From: Endothia cerciana
Lineage: Eukaryota; Ascomycota; Sordariomycetes; Diaporthales; Cryphonectriaceae
Direction: 5' to 3'
Assembly: GCA_026119935.1 (NCBI GenBank)
Contig: JALRMH010000014.1
Span: 372,001 to 436,000 of the forward strand
DNA length: 64,000 nt
Part shown: one piece after another, positions 1 through 12,426 of the stretch
Position numbering within the stretch: position 1 is the first letter of the stretch
Layout: the number at the start of each line of letters is the position of its first letter
Notes under the pieces: generated by a model
What the model saw: only the letters and a program-made list of their open reading frames with translations
Databases searched by the model: none
Told to the model about the DNA's origin: nothing
Made by a program: the position numbers and the translations under genes

Positions 1-1
1 A

Positions 2-355
2 GAGAGCATCATCAGCGAGGAGGACCTGCGGAGCCTGCTCAGGGGGTCCGGCAGGGCCGGGGCGCGGGCCCACAAGGACGGGCTCGTGGCGAGCAGCACC
101 ACGGGCACCGAGGACGAGACGACCGCCGACGAGGCCGAGCCCGGGGGCTACGGGATCGACGACGAGTGTGCGGTCGTCGAGGGGGATGACGAGTTTGCCG
201 GGCCTGGGGACACGGTGCTGGAGAGCATCGAGGGCGATGACGACGGTCAGGAGGATGAGGAGGAGGAGGAGGAGGAGGAGGAGGGGGGGGGAAGGGATGG
301 TGACGAGCGTGACCCGCTGTTGGAGATGCGGCTGGAGGACGAGAAGGAAAAGTGA
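2..355 (+). CDS. C-terminal end of an unidentified acidic protein (partial)
   Basis: An open frame enters from the left edge and stops at TGA 353-355, so only the last 117 codons are visible. The tail is strongly acidic: a run of Asp/Glu with a block of nine consecutive Glu near residue 85 of the fragment, then a short Arg/Glu-rich end. The reading frame has no internal stop from base 2 onward and its GC-rich codon use resembles the housekeeping genes to the right. No domain is recognisable. Acidic tails of this kind occur in many nuclear and chaperone-like proteins, so no function is proposed. The start lies outside the window. An alternative is that only a shorter ORF from an internal codon is used, but continuity to the edge favours a truncated long gene. 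Confidence 0.6.
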   Translation, partial: ESIISEEDLRSLLRGSGRAGARAHKDGLVASSTTGTEDETTADEAEPGGYGIDDECAVVEGDDEFAGPGDTVLESIEGDDDGQEDEEEEEEEEEGGGRDGDERDPLLEMRLEDEKEK

Positions 356-513
356 TGCCAGGCATTTGTTCCCAGAGGCCCAAAGAAAATGTTTTGTTCA
401 CAGCCCTCGGCCGCGTGGGAGTTTTTTTCTTTTTCCTTTTTTCCGTTCCTTCCTTTTTGTACCACCCCCCATTGCGTGGAGTCCGGATGGGAGCTGATGG
501 GCGTGTTGTTTGC

Positions 514-540
514 TTGTTTGTTTGTTTGTTTGTTTGTTTG
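514..540. repeat. (GTTT)n microsatellite
   Basis: An uninterrupted run of about six to seven GTTT units lies 160 bases downstream of the acidic-tail gene's stop codon, probably in its 3' flank. Confidence 0.9.
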
Positions 541-3376
541 CAATCAAGACTATAGGTATCTACAGATAGCATTCATCGCGGTCTTAGAAAGAAGGGGGAC
601 AAAGAATCCCAGGTATATCCGTTCCTTTTGTTTACAATCCTTCTCCTGTGTGATCATCCACCCCTCCACGCGCGAGAGAGACATCATACGACACGCCGCG
701 ACACCTCGGGCCTCTCGATGCTACGCGCTCGCGCGGCTGCTGTTCGCGGCGCGGCCTGGCCGTCCCCGACGGCAGGAGCAGGTTTTGACATCAAGGGGGG
801 GGGGGGCATCATGTACAATGATTACGGTATGTTTTCCTAATGTTTCATGCCCCACGGGGGGGTCCCCCATCTGTGGCTCGCCCCAGTAAGCCTCACATGA
901 TACCATACTGACTGACCTACCTGGGGGGGGGGGGGACCTACGAGAACCCGGCCGAAGAGAGAGACCTCCCCCATCCGGAACACCTCCCGAAACGAGGCGA
1001 GGGGCAGGACGTCATGCCGGGGGAAGAAAAGAAGAAGAAAAAAAAAAAAAAAAGGGCAACGATGGGTAAGGGGAGGGGGAGAGGATGAGGGAGAGGTCAC
1101 ACCACGGGCCGAGTCTGGGACCCGCAGCGATAAGCCTCCGTGGGAGCCGTTAGGGTATTCGAGATTGCCCGCATAATCGCGACAGTGACGTCGAGAAGAG
1201 GGTTTGGTAGCCAGAGAGAAGCACCCACGTCACTGGGCGGTCTGGTGGGACGACAAGAAAATAAGGGTCCTGCGGCGTCGAGCCCCACGTGCCTGTCACG
1301 ATGAACTAGTGCTATGGGTTGACAACAGAGAACGGAGTGTGTTTCGTTTCATGCAGGCACTCGGCTCTAGCACGGGGAGGATCACCCATCCCAAAAAGCT
1401 TGGCCGACGGGCAGGTTGCTGGCCTGAAACAAGGATCCCTTTGACGCCGGGGTTCCGGGTTGGTTCTGGGAGCCGGTCGCAGTATGTTAAGCCTGTTGGA
1501 GCAACGCTGCCCCCGGTCTGCTGTGTCAAAGCCATAATTATGGATGATCGACGTCAGCAGTGAAGTTGAAGCAGGTTTTCAGGCCCCCAAGGAGCGGTCA
1601 TAGCGACGTGGCAGGGGCAGAGGAGGTGATGCCAGTGGCAAGGCTGGCGGATCTGGAGCCTCGTCCCCGGCTGCCGGTCTGTCCTGACTGCATGATGTGC
1701 CACGAAGACACCAAAACCTAAAGATCCGACAGCCCCTCACCAGGTCAAGATCCGGGGTTGCTCTGCCCGAGAAATCCCCGTGTCAGGTTGGCTGGCGCTG
1801 GACCCCATTAGGTACGCGACTCGCTGTCTCGGGCCCAGCTCGCTTGTATCTTCACCGGCTGGTAGAAACTCTGCAGCCTTGCTGAACGGTGACCATCTCA
1901 CACGACATCGAAACTGGGAACCGTGAACCTAGACTAACCACTCGGCGCACAGAATGCTGCCACGAGGGCCGCGCGAGAGGGGGTTACAGTGAGATATGCT
2001 GTGTGCTGTACATCGACCAAACTTTGCACGTCTTCCACATTACTAAGCCCTCGCAATCACGCACACAGACGGGCCTGGCGATGGTGGTGGTCCAACAGAC
2101 AAGGGAGCTCTTTGAGCATGGGAGGATGCGTGACGTCAGTACGCATACAGGTGCGTTGACACTGGGACGGCAGGATGGTCACGCAAGGGGTGCTCGTCGT
2201 TCCGGGCCGTTTGCTCTGGTGATCATTTGGCATACCTTGCGCAGATTCTCCCAACGTCCGCAAGTCGCCGGGAGTTTAAATTTCACCGCATGTTTTCAGT
2301 TTCGTTCATTGGGGCTGAAGCCAGGGTTTCATGGCGAGTAGTTGTTGAGACGGGTGATGGTGACCGCTAGCCAGAGATCGTTGGACCCCTAATTTTTGCG
2401 GCTCACCGCTTGGTTTGGCCTGGCCCGGACAGTGTCGCTCACCTTGACGTTCCGAAGGCTGATAGATTATGGTCGGCGGCGTACGATGACACGCTGACAC
2501 GTGGAGCACCTCTACCAGGCAGGGCCTTAGTTCCACTCAACAGCTTACGCCGTTTATTTTGCCGAAGTCACCGCTCCCGCGGTAACACCAGGGGCTGAAC
2601 TGTCGCGCCCGGCGGTACAGTTGAGGACACCAGCTCAGGCCTACGCCGGGGGTGTCGAAAACAAGGGGATGCTCCGTAGCGACCCGGCATAGGGTACGCC
2701 AGCATTATCCGCGGTGTCCCGTGGTCATGCCGGAAAACTGCCCCGCTGCTGCAAGAAAGATATGGGGTGCCAGGGTGGGTTGCAACCGCATGCAGTCGTT
2801 CTCGTGGGGATGGGAGGATGGTCCAGTAGAGCTGCCGCGCGCCACCCATCAGATCTCACCCGAGGTGCGGCACGCAGCTGTCTGTCGCTGCGGGATAGAT
2901 GAGCTCGACTCCCTCCCTGATGCAAGTATGGTCCGTCACCTGGTGGTTGCGTGTGCCTTTCCACCGACCCGAGCCAATGGCTCGCGGCATGCTTCAGCGA
3001 TGAGATAGCGGATGAATGTCGACATGCGGCGAGCAGCGGCCACGACTGACAGACACGGCAGGAGGCGTGCAGTAGTTTGCTTGTCGTGGCCCAGGGTGAA
3101 ATAAATCCCTCATAGTCAACTTCGGTCCAGGAGTACGGGACTGTGTTGTGAGCTGTGCAGGATGATGCTTCAGGTGGAGGTCGCCGGCGTGCATGACATC
3201 TTGATCCACGCACTATGCAGGTAGTTTTTGATGCTAGGGAGGCGGTTTAAGATGGGGTTTACCCGCGAGGGTCCATCTCTGATGAGGCTGACTCGGCCCC
3301 GTGGAACCGTCAAATTATCCCTTGCGCTATCCGTCCGGGATCTCGATGTTTTGAGAAGGTAGGAGGATAAGGATTA

Positions 3377-3378
3377 TG

Positions 3379-3414
<36 letters not shown>

Positions 3415-3416
3415 TG
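3377..3416. repeat. (GTGC)n microsatellite
   Basis: About ten perfect copies of a GTGC tetranucleotide. It creates a spurious Arg-Ala-Cys-Val repeat ORF that should not be read as protein. Confidence 0.9.
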
Positions 3417-4136
3417 TGTTCGTTCCTCAGTATCCCCGGCGAGCCTCGTCCCTCGTCCCTCTTCGGGGCATCTGCGCTGGTGGAGTTATCTTTGACCTCG
3501 CTACCGAGGTACCATGGCAGGATGGTCTGCTCCTCCTGGCCCTGCAGCTGACATGTCGCTACGTCGCCCTTGCTGGGTTGTGGTGTGCATTGCATAGAAG
3601 CATCTATGCTGTGAGCCACCAGGATGCTTCTGGGGGGGGGTGGGGGACTTCTTGATGGAATGCTGCTGTCGCCAGGTAGAACCCTCGAGATCCTCCCTTG
3701 AGCATCCCGCAGGGCCTGGACCATCAGGTCCGCTCGGGTACCTAGGGCAATCTTGTCGAGGTGGATGTGCGGTGAGAGAGAGGTACAGGCGAGAACAGGC
3801 TAGAAGTCCCTTTGTTGAAATCGAGGGGCCAATGCTGTATCATCAATCTGACGTTGCAGATGCGGATGTATTGAGCTGTCTCTTTCGAGAACTTCCTGTA
3901 GCCGCAGCTTGGATCGACAGGAGGCCTCTCGTCTCATCCGGATAATTTGTTTTGGGGGGGGGGGGGGATCATCTTGATCATCGATCGCTGATGACAGCTT
4001 GAATCGAAGGGGAGGGGGGAGAGAGAGATAGAGAGAGAGAGAAGGAGAGGGAGGCTCGACATGTGATTGATACACGAAGTACTCCGTATGGCGAGATCGT
4101 ACCTACTAGAAGCAGGAGGGAAGGGGAGGGGGAGGG

Positions 4137-4168
4137 GTACGTACTGTACGTACTGTACGTACTGTACC
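4137..4168. repeat. 9-bp tandem repeat of GTACGTACT
   Basis: Three and a half copies of a 9-base unit that contains the palindrome GTAC. It follows a purine-rich tract and precedes an AT-rich stretch. No gene is associated. Confidence 0.85.
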
Positions 4169-4316
4169 ATAGTACTACTATAATATGTATATTATGTATC
4201 TCCAGTGGCGTAGATAGCGGCTTCCACTTGTTCACCCGCCCACGCACACACCTGCACTTACTGCTGTACATGCTATGTACGATCAATGGCTCCTCGCCTT
4301 ACGACGGTGAACCTGC

Positions 4317-4347
4317 ATAAAACAAAAACAAAAACAAAAACAAAAAA
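4317..4347. repeat. (AAAAAC)n repeat
   Basis: About five copies of an A5C hexamer in non-coding DNA. Confidence 0.85.
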
Positions 4348-5329
4348 GAAGGGAAAGGGGGCGATGCCGGCTGCAGCCCAGCCCGTTCTAAGCCGATTAC
4401 GAAGTACTAGAGGACAAGACCGTCCGTCGCCTGACCTCTAGATAAAGAGGCGGGACCATCACGCTAGAATGTTGGGGGAATGGGAAGAGAAAAATTCCAA
4501 AGGACCTTTTCTTTCGAAAATTTTCTAGATTCAACAGGCTAGCTGGGCCTGCCAGCCTTACCTACTCTGCACACACCCACCTGAAACCCTGCAGTCTGGT
4601 TCCTTCCCACACGCCACGCCACCTGGATCTGGATCTGACACCGTGGGTCCATCCCTCAGCCCTGCCGTCACGAACAGGTCGAGTTCCAAACGGCCGTTTC
4701 CAGGGACGGCCCAGCGGCGGCCAGCGGGGCCACGGCCGCACCCGCCAGTCATAAGACTCGCAGAAGCATCATCATCACCATCAGCCTTGTCTTGAGACGC
4801 CTTGGCAGTCATCGAGAAAGGGTGCACTGCCACGGCCACTGCCAGCACCAGCAGTCTTGGGCCTCGTCCCTAGGGCGCTCGTCGGCCAGGAACCAGACCC
4901 CGCCGGCATCAGATTGTCGTCCGGCAGTCTAGTCTGCTGCTCCCTCTACCAGCAGCTCCTTGCACCTAGTTGGGCTGGTGATCCGAGGTATTTTCCACCT
5001 AGCTCGAGAACCTCGCCCGCTTTCCATCTTCCGTTCCGTGCCGTTGGAACGTTACCCTATGCCTCGTCCTCGCAGAGAATAAGTGGGTGACGAACTTGAC
5101 GGATTAACAAGACTTTTGTCAGCTAACATGATCTAACCCAGGGCTCAGCCGCGGCTGTTAGTCTTGTTCATCTTATCGTCATCGGTCCCCGTCCAGTCCC
5201 TCCCACAACTCGTCAATGAAAATGGCCAGCCATTTCCTAGACGCCAGGGCCGTCGCCCTCTAACGTTCACCCTGTCACTCTGTGCACCCTAAATCTCGCC
5301 TGCTCCGAGATCCCAGACCCGACTACCAA

Positions 5330-5370
5330 CCTACCTACCTACCTACCTGCAACCTACCTGCAACCTACCT
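5330..5370. repeat. ACCT tetranucleotide repeat with GCA interruptions
   Basis: ACCT units are repeated in blocks separated by GCA, in the C/T-rich leader region about 1 kb upstream of the HAL4-like kinase start. Confidence 0.8.
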
Positions 5371-6336
5371 GGAAACCTGGGTAAACGGGTAGAGAAACAA
5401 CCCCCTAGGGCCAGAGGCACCTTCGTCGCCCCCAGCTCCCAGCTTCCTGCTTCCCATCTTCCAAACACTAGACAGCTGTTGTTCCCCGACAATGTCCCCA
5501 CCCGGCACTGTGCAGACCACCCGCCTGTAACAGCGCCCTCCCACCCCCTTCCCCCCCCTCAGCAGCTGGGCGGTGGCCTCCAGCGCCAGCGGCTGCCCCC
5601 CCGTCTCCCCCCGTCACTGCATCCGTCTGCCCGCTACAGAGGAGAGTTTCAGCGGGCAGGACGCCCCAGTTCGCTGTCGTGCCCCACCTCTCCAGGCCCA
5701 GCCAGTGGCCCCGATTTCTAATTTTCCACCGCCTGCACGGTTTGTCATCCGACGGAACGAGGCCTGGCCTGGGCTGTGCTCACCCGATAATAAAGCCAAA
5801 CACAATTCCCTCACACTTTTTTTCGCCGAAGGAAAAGAAAGAGGCGCGAGGAATCCAGACAAAACAAAACAACACCACCACACCATCTGCCGTTTTGTCT
5901 GCCCTCTAGAGATCTCCACCTCTGGGCTTGGCCCACTCCCCAAGGCGCTCTTGTCGCCGCACAACACCTCCGGGCTCTCTTGACCTTCAGGCCAGACCGC
6001 GCCGTGCCTGCTCGCCCCTACTGGTCTTTGCGCCCTGCTCCGGGTCGATTCGATCGCCCCCTGTCGATACCAGAAACTTGCTACTTCTTCTTCCAAGGCA
6101 GCCTTTCCGCACCGAGGCCCGGAACGGCGAATGAGCCGCGCAGCTGCTCTTGGCCTTGCAGCTACCAGACCATAGACCCTACCGCACCAACCAACCAACC
6201 CAGGCTCGCCGCTCGCCACGACCTCGTGCCAGCCTCTCTGGCCTGCCGCGTTTCGCCTGCGCCTTCGCTGCAGCAGCGGCCCTACCCCGGTCAGCTTACA
6301 CGGGGCGCCCAGTCGCCCTCCTCGCCCTCTTAAGCC

Positions 6337-7954
6337 ATGGCCAGCACGCCTCCCGTCGCCGTTGCGAAGTCGTCGACTACGGCTTCGTCTTCTTCGCAAC
6401 CCGCCTCCCTCCGGTCCGTCGAGCTTTCCAGCAAGGGTGCTTCTCCCAAACTGAACCCTCAGAACGGTCACGTCCCCACGGCCGATCAACTGCCGAGATC
6501 AGCAACCGGCGAGAAACCTACCGTTAAGGATCGACTCACGCGTATGTTCTCCACGAAGGAGGTCAACAAGCTCGACATGCCCACTGCATCTCCGTCCAAG
6601 AAGCAACAGCCAGCGCAGGCTGGTGCGACCGGTGCGGGCTCCACCACAGGCTCCTTAACGCCTCCCCAGAAACCCACCGCCCCCTCGCGGCAAGCCTCCA
6701 TCACCGAGAAGTTGGACATCCCGAAGCCCGTCGAGAAGACGCCTCAGCCGAAACCCGCAAAGTCTGCAAACGGGCATGTGTCGATGCGCTTTGTTGTGAA
6801 TCCTGGTGTCCAGGGTGGTCACGAGCACCACCTCAAGTCGAGCCGACGCCAGGAGAAGCTGACAGACATGTTCAAGGGTCTGTTGGGCAGGAAGATCGAG
6901 CACGCCCCAGAGAACGACCTATCGCTGGTCTCGAGTTGGGTCGACACACTCAAGCAGGAAAAGGCCACGCTGAACGCGTCGTCGGAGAAGAAGGGCGGGC
7001 CCAACCAGACGGCCACACTCGTGGAGAAGTACGGGAAATGCCAGGAGGTCATCGGACGTGGTGCGTTTGGCATCGTGAGGATATCGCACAAGAAGATCGA
7101 GGGGCAGCCAGGAGAGAAATTATACGCCGTAAAAGAGTTCCGCCGCAGGCCAGAGGAGACGGAGAAGAAGTACAGCAAGCGCCTGACGGCCGAGTTTTGC
7201 ATCTCATCATCGCTACGACACCCCAACGTCATCCACACCCTGGACCTGCTCAAGGACGCAAAGGGAGACTACTGCGAGGTCATGGAGTTCTGTCCTGGTG
7301 GCGACCTCTACACGCTGGTCCTGGCAGCATCAAAGCTGGAAGTACAAGAAGCAGACTGCTATTTCAAGCAGATGATGCGCGGCGTGGAGTACATGCACGA
7401 GATGGGTGTGGCGCACCGTGACTTGAAACCAGAGAACCTGCTTCTCACAACCAATGGCGGTCTGAAGATAACGGATTTTGGCAATGGCGAATGCTTCCGG
7501 ATGGCTTGGGAGAATGACGCACACATGGTGTCCGGGCTCTGCGGCTCTGCACCGTACATCGCACCAGAGGAGTACGTTGACAAGGAGTTTGACGCGAGGG
7601 CGGTGGACGTGTGGGCTTGCGGTGTCATTTATATGGCAATGAGGACGGGCAGACACCTGTGGCGGGTCGCAAAGAAGGAGGACGACGAGTTCTATGCTCG
7701 CTATCTTGAGGGGCGGCGAGATGAGGAGGGATACGGGCCGATAGAGTCTTTGCACAGGGTAAGTCCTCAATCTGGTCCGCCTGCCCTCGGTTGGTCCGGG
7801 TCGCCTAACAAGAACCCAACAGGCACGATGTAGGAACGTCATCTACTCGATCCTGGACCCCAACCCAACACGCCGGATCACAGCATCACAAGTTCTCAAG
7901 TCGGAATGGGGTCGCGAAATAAAACTCTGCAAAGCCGGCGAGGAGGGCCTTTGA
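6337..7954 (+). CDS. SAT4: HAL4/SAT4-type serine/threonine protein kinase
   Basis: Two exons, 6337-7758 and 7823-7954, joined in phase 0 across a 64-nt intron (gtaagt..acag), give 517 aa. The ATG at 6337 has a good context and begins a Ser/Thr/Pro-rich, probably disordered 225-residue N-terminus. The kinase domain follows: glycine loop IGRGAFG at 239-245, catalytic Lys in YAVKEF (266), HRD at 360-362, DFG at 380-382 and APE at 409-411. The sequence around SRRQEKLTDMFKGLLG and the acceptor loop are typical of the fungal NPR/HAL kinase family. In yeast, Hal4/Sat4 and Hal5 stabilise nutrient and potassium transporters (Trk1/2) at the plasma membrane; that role is inferred here. Exon 2 supplies the last helices, ending KAGEEGL. 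The unspliced frame would end at 7833 inside the intron and lose them. The family assignment is firm; the exact paralogue is less so. Confidence 0.9.
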
Positions 7955-9674
7955 CCTATGTCCCGTCGTTTCCACCGGCCCACCCCGGTGAGGGATGGCG
8001 GCAGCTTTCACGTTTCGGTGAGACAGACCGCGGCCCCCAGCACGTGTTGAACAGACACTGCGCAGCAGGCCGCCATAGGCTCTCCATCCTGAATAGGGAG
8101 CCGCCCAAAATATATATTATGACCTTGTCACGATCAAACATGAGTTCCTGGTTTGCGCGCGCGATACAGCACTGGAGTACGGGGTGGTCCTGTTTTGCTG
8201 TCTGATAAATGCTGTCCTCACACCAACCTTTTTCCTTTGTCATGAACAAGCAGGAGGGTGGGTAGATGAGCAGTCGATCTGTGCGGGAGCGTTTGTTATC
8301 GCCGACGATCAGGCCTCGTCTGCATTGGACACAAGCAAGCTTGCATCCGGGCGCTCGACAACACAGCTCGACATTACTGGGAAGCGGACACGGGAAACCC
8401 CCCCCACCATCACACGGAACATCGAGATTAACGACACGAAACGACTGCGCCTCCTGGCGCCAAGACACGATTTTCTGAATGCATCTCTTCAGCGATAGGG
8501 CCTGATGAGTAGGGGGACTTTGGTTAAAGGCGTTTGGGACGCTGAGTTGGACGGACGTTGTGGAAGCGGTGGAAACTAATATGCGGGTTATTGCGGCACA
8601 CGGCCCGTATTGAAGAGACGGCTAGCATCTCGGACTGAACAGCGGGGGTGCCTTGTGAGCAGGCACGCGAATTTGTGGCAAGTTTTTGGCTGTCGGCGCC
8701 CCTTGTCTTGCTCTGCGCCTCACGAGGTCTGCACAGGAGGAAAGATTGATGTGTGCCCGGCATATTAAATGGGTCCGGTGGTCGGCGCGAGATGCAATTA
8801 TAGGATTGGTGGGCGAGCATTCAACAAGAAAACATCGTTGAAACTAAATAAGGCGCAATAGCTAGAAGGCAGGGTCAGGCGGCTCGTTGTCTGTAGGGGG
8901 CGCTCGCCGTCTATTAAGGCATGTGATGGGCGTCCCGTGTTGGGAGCTAAGAAATAAAACTACGGCTTTTGTTGAAGACAGTGCAGCTGTCCCCCCCCCC
9001 CCACCCTTTTTTGGTTTGGTTTTTTTTTGGTTTGTTTTTATATGTTTCTTCTTCAGAGACGACTTCGACGTTCAACGATGAAGACTGGGGTGAAATGCCC
9101 TTTCTTGTATGCCCAGACATCACCTGCTGCTTACCGCAGTTGTGTCTCCCCTCAAAAAGTGCTGCTTACTGGTTGTTCGGCCCCTTCAGCCTTGGGCGAG
9201 GCTAGCCTGCCTTGCTACCTAGGGGCTGTGCAAGGCTCCGCAGGGGGGGCTGCAGGGCCAACCAGAGCAGAGCAGCTGACTACTCTAGGCAGCCTCGTCA
9301 CCGCGCACTACCTCAGTCACAGAGCTATGGATTCTCGGTCCCAACAACTGTTTCCGGATCGGAACAACACGGCTGCTGATTACAAGAAGGCGCAGTGGGT
9401 GGGGCAGGCAGTGTAGGTATCATTTGCCCTAGCCCGCTTCTCTGTCTGCCAGCCCGATTATATATGTTGCTTGCCTCCTTGCCTCGACTCGATAACGGCC
9501 AGACCGAAGAATGTGAAAACCACAAGAACTTTACCCAACGGCGCCTTGCTTCTTCGTCCTTTGAGCCCACGTGTATGCTCCTCGTCGTCCTCTCGAGATT
9601 ATCCAACCTCCATCCGAGCCACCCAGAGAATTGTCGTTCGCTGCCAGATTAGGTGCCCCTGGTTCCAGATCCCA
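7955..9674. other. Intergenic region between convergent kinase genes
   Basis: About 1.7 kb separating the 3' ends of two convergently transcribed kinase genes. It holds a C-run near 8990-9002 followed by a T/G-rich tract at 9006-9040, and only short ORFs without domain signal. Nothing else is supported. Confidence 0.6.
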
Positions 9675-12426
9675 TCATCCCTCTCCCTCCCCCCCTCCCA
9701 TCTTCTCGTCCTCCCCACTACCACCTGCAGCCCCCGGGGCCTTCTCCGCCTTGTTCTGAATCGTCTGCGCCACCAGGGCCGCGAACCGGCCTGGTTTGAA
9801 CAGGTCCTTCGCCTTGCCCCTCGCGCCCTCACCCTCCGTCCCGCTGCCCTCCCCCCGCTCGCGCTGCCTGCTGCCGCCCGCGTCCAGCAGCTCGACCCCA
9901 TCCTCCCCCATGAACCTCTCCTTCTCCCCGAGGTGCCGGGTCACGTACACGCTGGGCCGGCCCCCGCTCCTCTTGATGCGGTCCACCTCCCCCGCGTACG
10001 CGCGGTCGTACACGTTAAAGTCGACCGCCGTCGGGCTGTCCGCTACTACGGACGCGGGCTCGCTGGAGGGGTCGAGGGGCTGGTCGTGGCCGCCGAGGCC
10101 GATGCCCAACACGGGAGGGGCGGTGTGGTGGCGGGACGGCCCGCCGTGTCCAGTGCTGCTGGCGCCGCCGCCACCCCCGCCGCCGCCCTCGGCTGCTGCT
10201 GCTGGTGGCGCTGGTGGCGCGTCAGGCCCCTCGGCCGCGTCGTCGGGCTGGACAGGTACGACGTGGTACGGCGAGCCGGCGGGGTGCTTCCCGCGGCTCT
10301 TGAGCACCCGCATGCGCTCCTCGAGCAGCCGCGCCGCGTGCGCCTCGTTGGCGCGCTTCAGGTCGGCGAGCTCCTGCTCGTCCATGGACGGCTTGGGCTT
10401 GTGCCGGTGGTGGGGCCGGTGGTGTTGAGGCTCGGTGGGCGAGACGGCGTCCGAGGGGGAGAGGTTGAGGCGGGGGCTATTCAGGCGAGAGCGGGAGTGC
10501 AGGAGGGCCTTGAAGTTTGATATCGCCCTCATCTGTGCCGAGGGGGTTCAGCGCGTGAGGCGGGACTAGGGCGAGGGATAGGGGTTGAAGGGACTTACCA
10601 CGCATAGGAGATGGCTCATCCGTCTGGTGAACGCGTGGCTGACTTCGAGCTCGTTCGGAGGCTCCACCGGATCCGAGCAGTTCTCCTCTGCGCTCAGCAG
10701 AGGATCTGCCCCTTCTTTCGTGACCCAAGGGTGCCCCTAAGCCCTTGTTAGTTGGTGTCTCATAGGAGTCACCCCGTGAGACGACATACTCTTATCTCAG
10801 ACATGGTAATCCTCTTCCCAGGATCCTTCTCCATCAGCCTCGTGATCAAATCCCTAAAGAGCGGGTTCTCATCCTCCGGCAGCTGCGGCGTGTTCGTCTT
10901 GATCGCCTCGTACATGTCCAACACACCGGGCTCGTTGAAGGGGATGTGCCCGTAGCGCAGGCAGTACAGCGACACGCCCATGCTCCAGATGTCCGCCGCC
11001 GTGCCGCTCACGTCGCCATGCCTGGCGACGCACAGCTCCGGGGGCAGGAAGGCGGGCGACCCGGCCGACTTGGCGGTGCGCATCTCGTCGGGCCTCTCGA
11101 ACATCTCGCTCACGCCGAAGTCGACAATCTTGAGCACGTCGTCCTCGGTGAGAAGCAGGTTGTCCGGCTTGATGTCTCGGTGCACGACGCCCTGGGCGTG
11201 CAGGTACTCGATGCCCAGGATCAGGTCGCGGAACCAGCACCGGCACTCCTCCTCGCTGTAGGGCGTCGCGGACTCCCCGAGGCCGACCTTCATGATGACG
11301 CCCTTCTTGCACATCTCGAGGACCATGTACAGCGAGTCCTCCTCCGGATCGTCGAGGACCTCGATGAGCGAGACGAGGTTCGGGTGGTTCAGCTTCTTCA
11401 TGATGGCGATCTCCTCCCTGATCAGGAACAGCGCGTCCTTGGCCTCCTCGGCCTTCTGGTCCGACAGCTGGTTCGACACCGCCGGGTCCATGCCCGGCCC
11501 GAACCCAGGCCCAGGCCAGAAGGGCAGCCGCGCCGCGGAGCGCCGGGGCCCGCGCCGGAGGATGTTGGACTGCGCCCGCTTGCGGAGGCGGGTCTTTGAG
11601 AACTCTTTGACGGCCTATAAATTTACCGGCGCATGAGTTCTCTGGTCTGGTCTCATCATAACCCCCCGCTCTGCTCCTCCCTGATGATCCCGAGAGTCCA
11701 CCTACATATTCGTTCCCGAACTGGTCCAGGGCGAGGTGGACGGCTCCGTACGAGCCCCGGCCTATCTCCTCCTTGACGGTGTACTGGTTGATGACGTGGT
11801 GCGAGGAGCCGTCGGTGTCGTCGCTGGTGTATTCGGACCGCGCATTGAGGGTTTCCTATAGTCAGACCCCAGGGCCATCAGCCTCGTCCGGGCAGTGAAG
11901 GGATCGAGGCAGGAAGGGGAGGGGGGAGGGATGCGCACCTTGACCTCCCTATGCTGACTGGGGGTTCTCTTGTGCTGCCTCAATGGGCTCTGGAACTGTT
12001 GGACGGCAGGTGCAGATCTGGAACATCGACGCCGTGTGTCAGCCTTGCCATCGCCACCAGATATACAGGTATGTTCTCGTCTTGTCCTTCTTTCCGCCCC
12101 CCCTTTCTCTCTCTCTCTCTTTTCCCTTTTCACCTTTCCTTGTCTCCTTCGCCCCTTGCTTCCTCCCCTACTTATAGTGCTCACCTAGGCTGAGGAGGCA
12201 CCGCAGGCCGTGCTCCATCCTGGCCAGCACCCTGCTGTTGGTGTTCGCCGCACCCGCCATGGAACTCGACCTTGATCCCTGGGGACTGCAGGCCGGGCGC
12301 CGAGGGGTTCTTGTCGCTCACGCCCCTGCCGTCGAGGCCCCCATCCCCGTCTCCAGCCCCGGCGGCTCTGGCTGGAGAGCTGTTGCTCGCCCTCAGCCGT
12401 GGCGGCGTTCGCAGGGTCGTCTCCAT
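9675..12426 (-). CDS. SAK1/ELM1/TOS3-like (CaMKK-like) serine/threonine kinase
   Basis: A six-exon model on the minus strand: 12426-12185, 12017-11939, 11855-11706, 11614-10790, 10736-10599 and 10532-9675. All junctions keep frame and use GT..AG, giving 763 aa. The glycine loop GRGSYG is at 139-144, the catalytic Lys in AVKEFSK at 160, HRD at 302-304 and DFG at 322-324. An Arg/Pro-rich insert of about 45 residues sits between the Lys strand and helix C, as in the CaMKK family. The C-terminal exon is low-complexity, rich in Gly, Pro and His. In yeast, Sak1, Tos3 and Elm1 phosphorylate and activate Snf1 (AMPK); that role is inferred. The kinase core exons are secure. The first junction (exon 1 to 2) is weak because another frame of exon 1 also reads openly. 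A long antisense ORF overlaps the last exon and is a composition artefact. Confidence 0.82.

Larger units (their letters stand above)
356..6336. other. Long intergenic region with simple repeats, no supported gene
   Basis: About 6 kb without a convincing coding region. ORFs here are short, overlap on both strands and show no recognisable domains. The stretch is rich in homopolymer and short tandem repeats: G-runs near 795-806, 923-934 and 3954-3967, an A-run near 1037-1052 and a GA-rich tract near 4014-4052. The last 800 bases or so are C/T-rich and probably hold the promoter and a long 5' UTR of the kinase gene at 6337. No tRNA or rRNA was recognised. Confidence 0.6.

Noticed and set aside
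3377..3655. ORF with an Arg-Ala-Cys-Val repeat
   Set aside because: It is a translation of a GTGC microsatellite without domain content.
5614..6489. A 291-codon minus-strand ORF
   Set aside because: Arg/Gly-rich composition artefact overlapping the leader and start of the HAL4-like kinase; no motif.
9471..10520. A 349-codon plus-strand ORF
   Set aside because: It is antisense to the last exon of the SAK1-like kinase, is rich in low-complexity Arg/Val/Ala, has no domain, and results from GC-rich codon bias.
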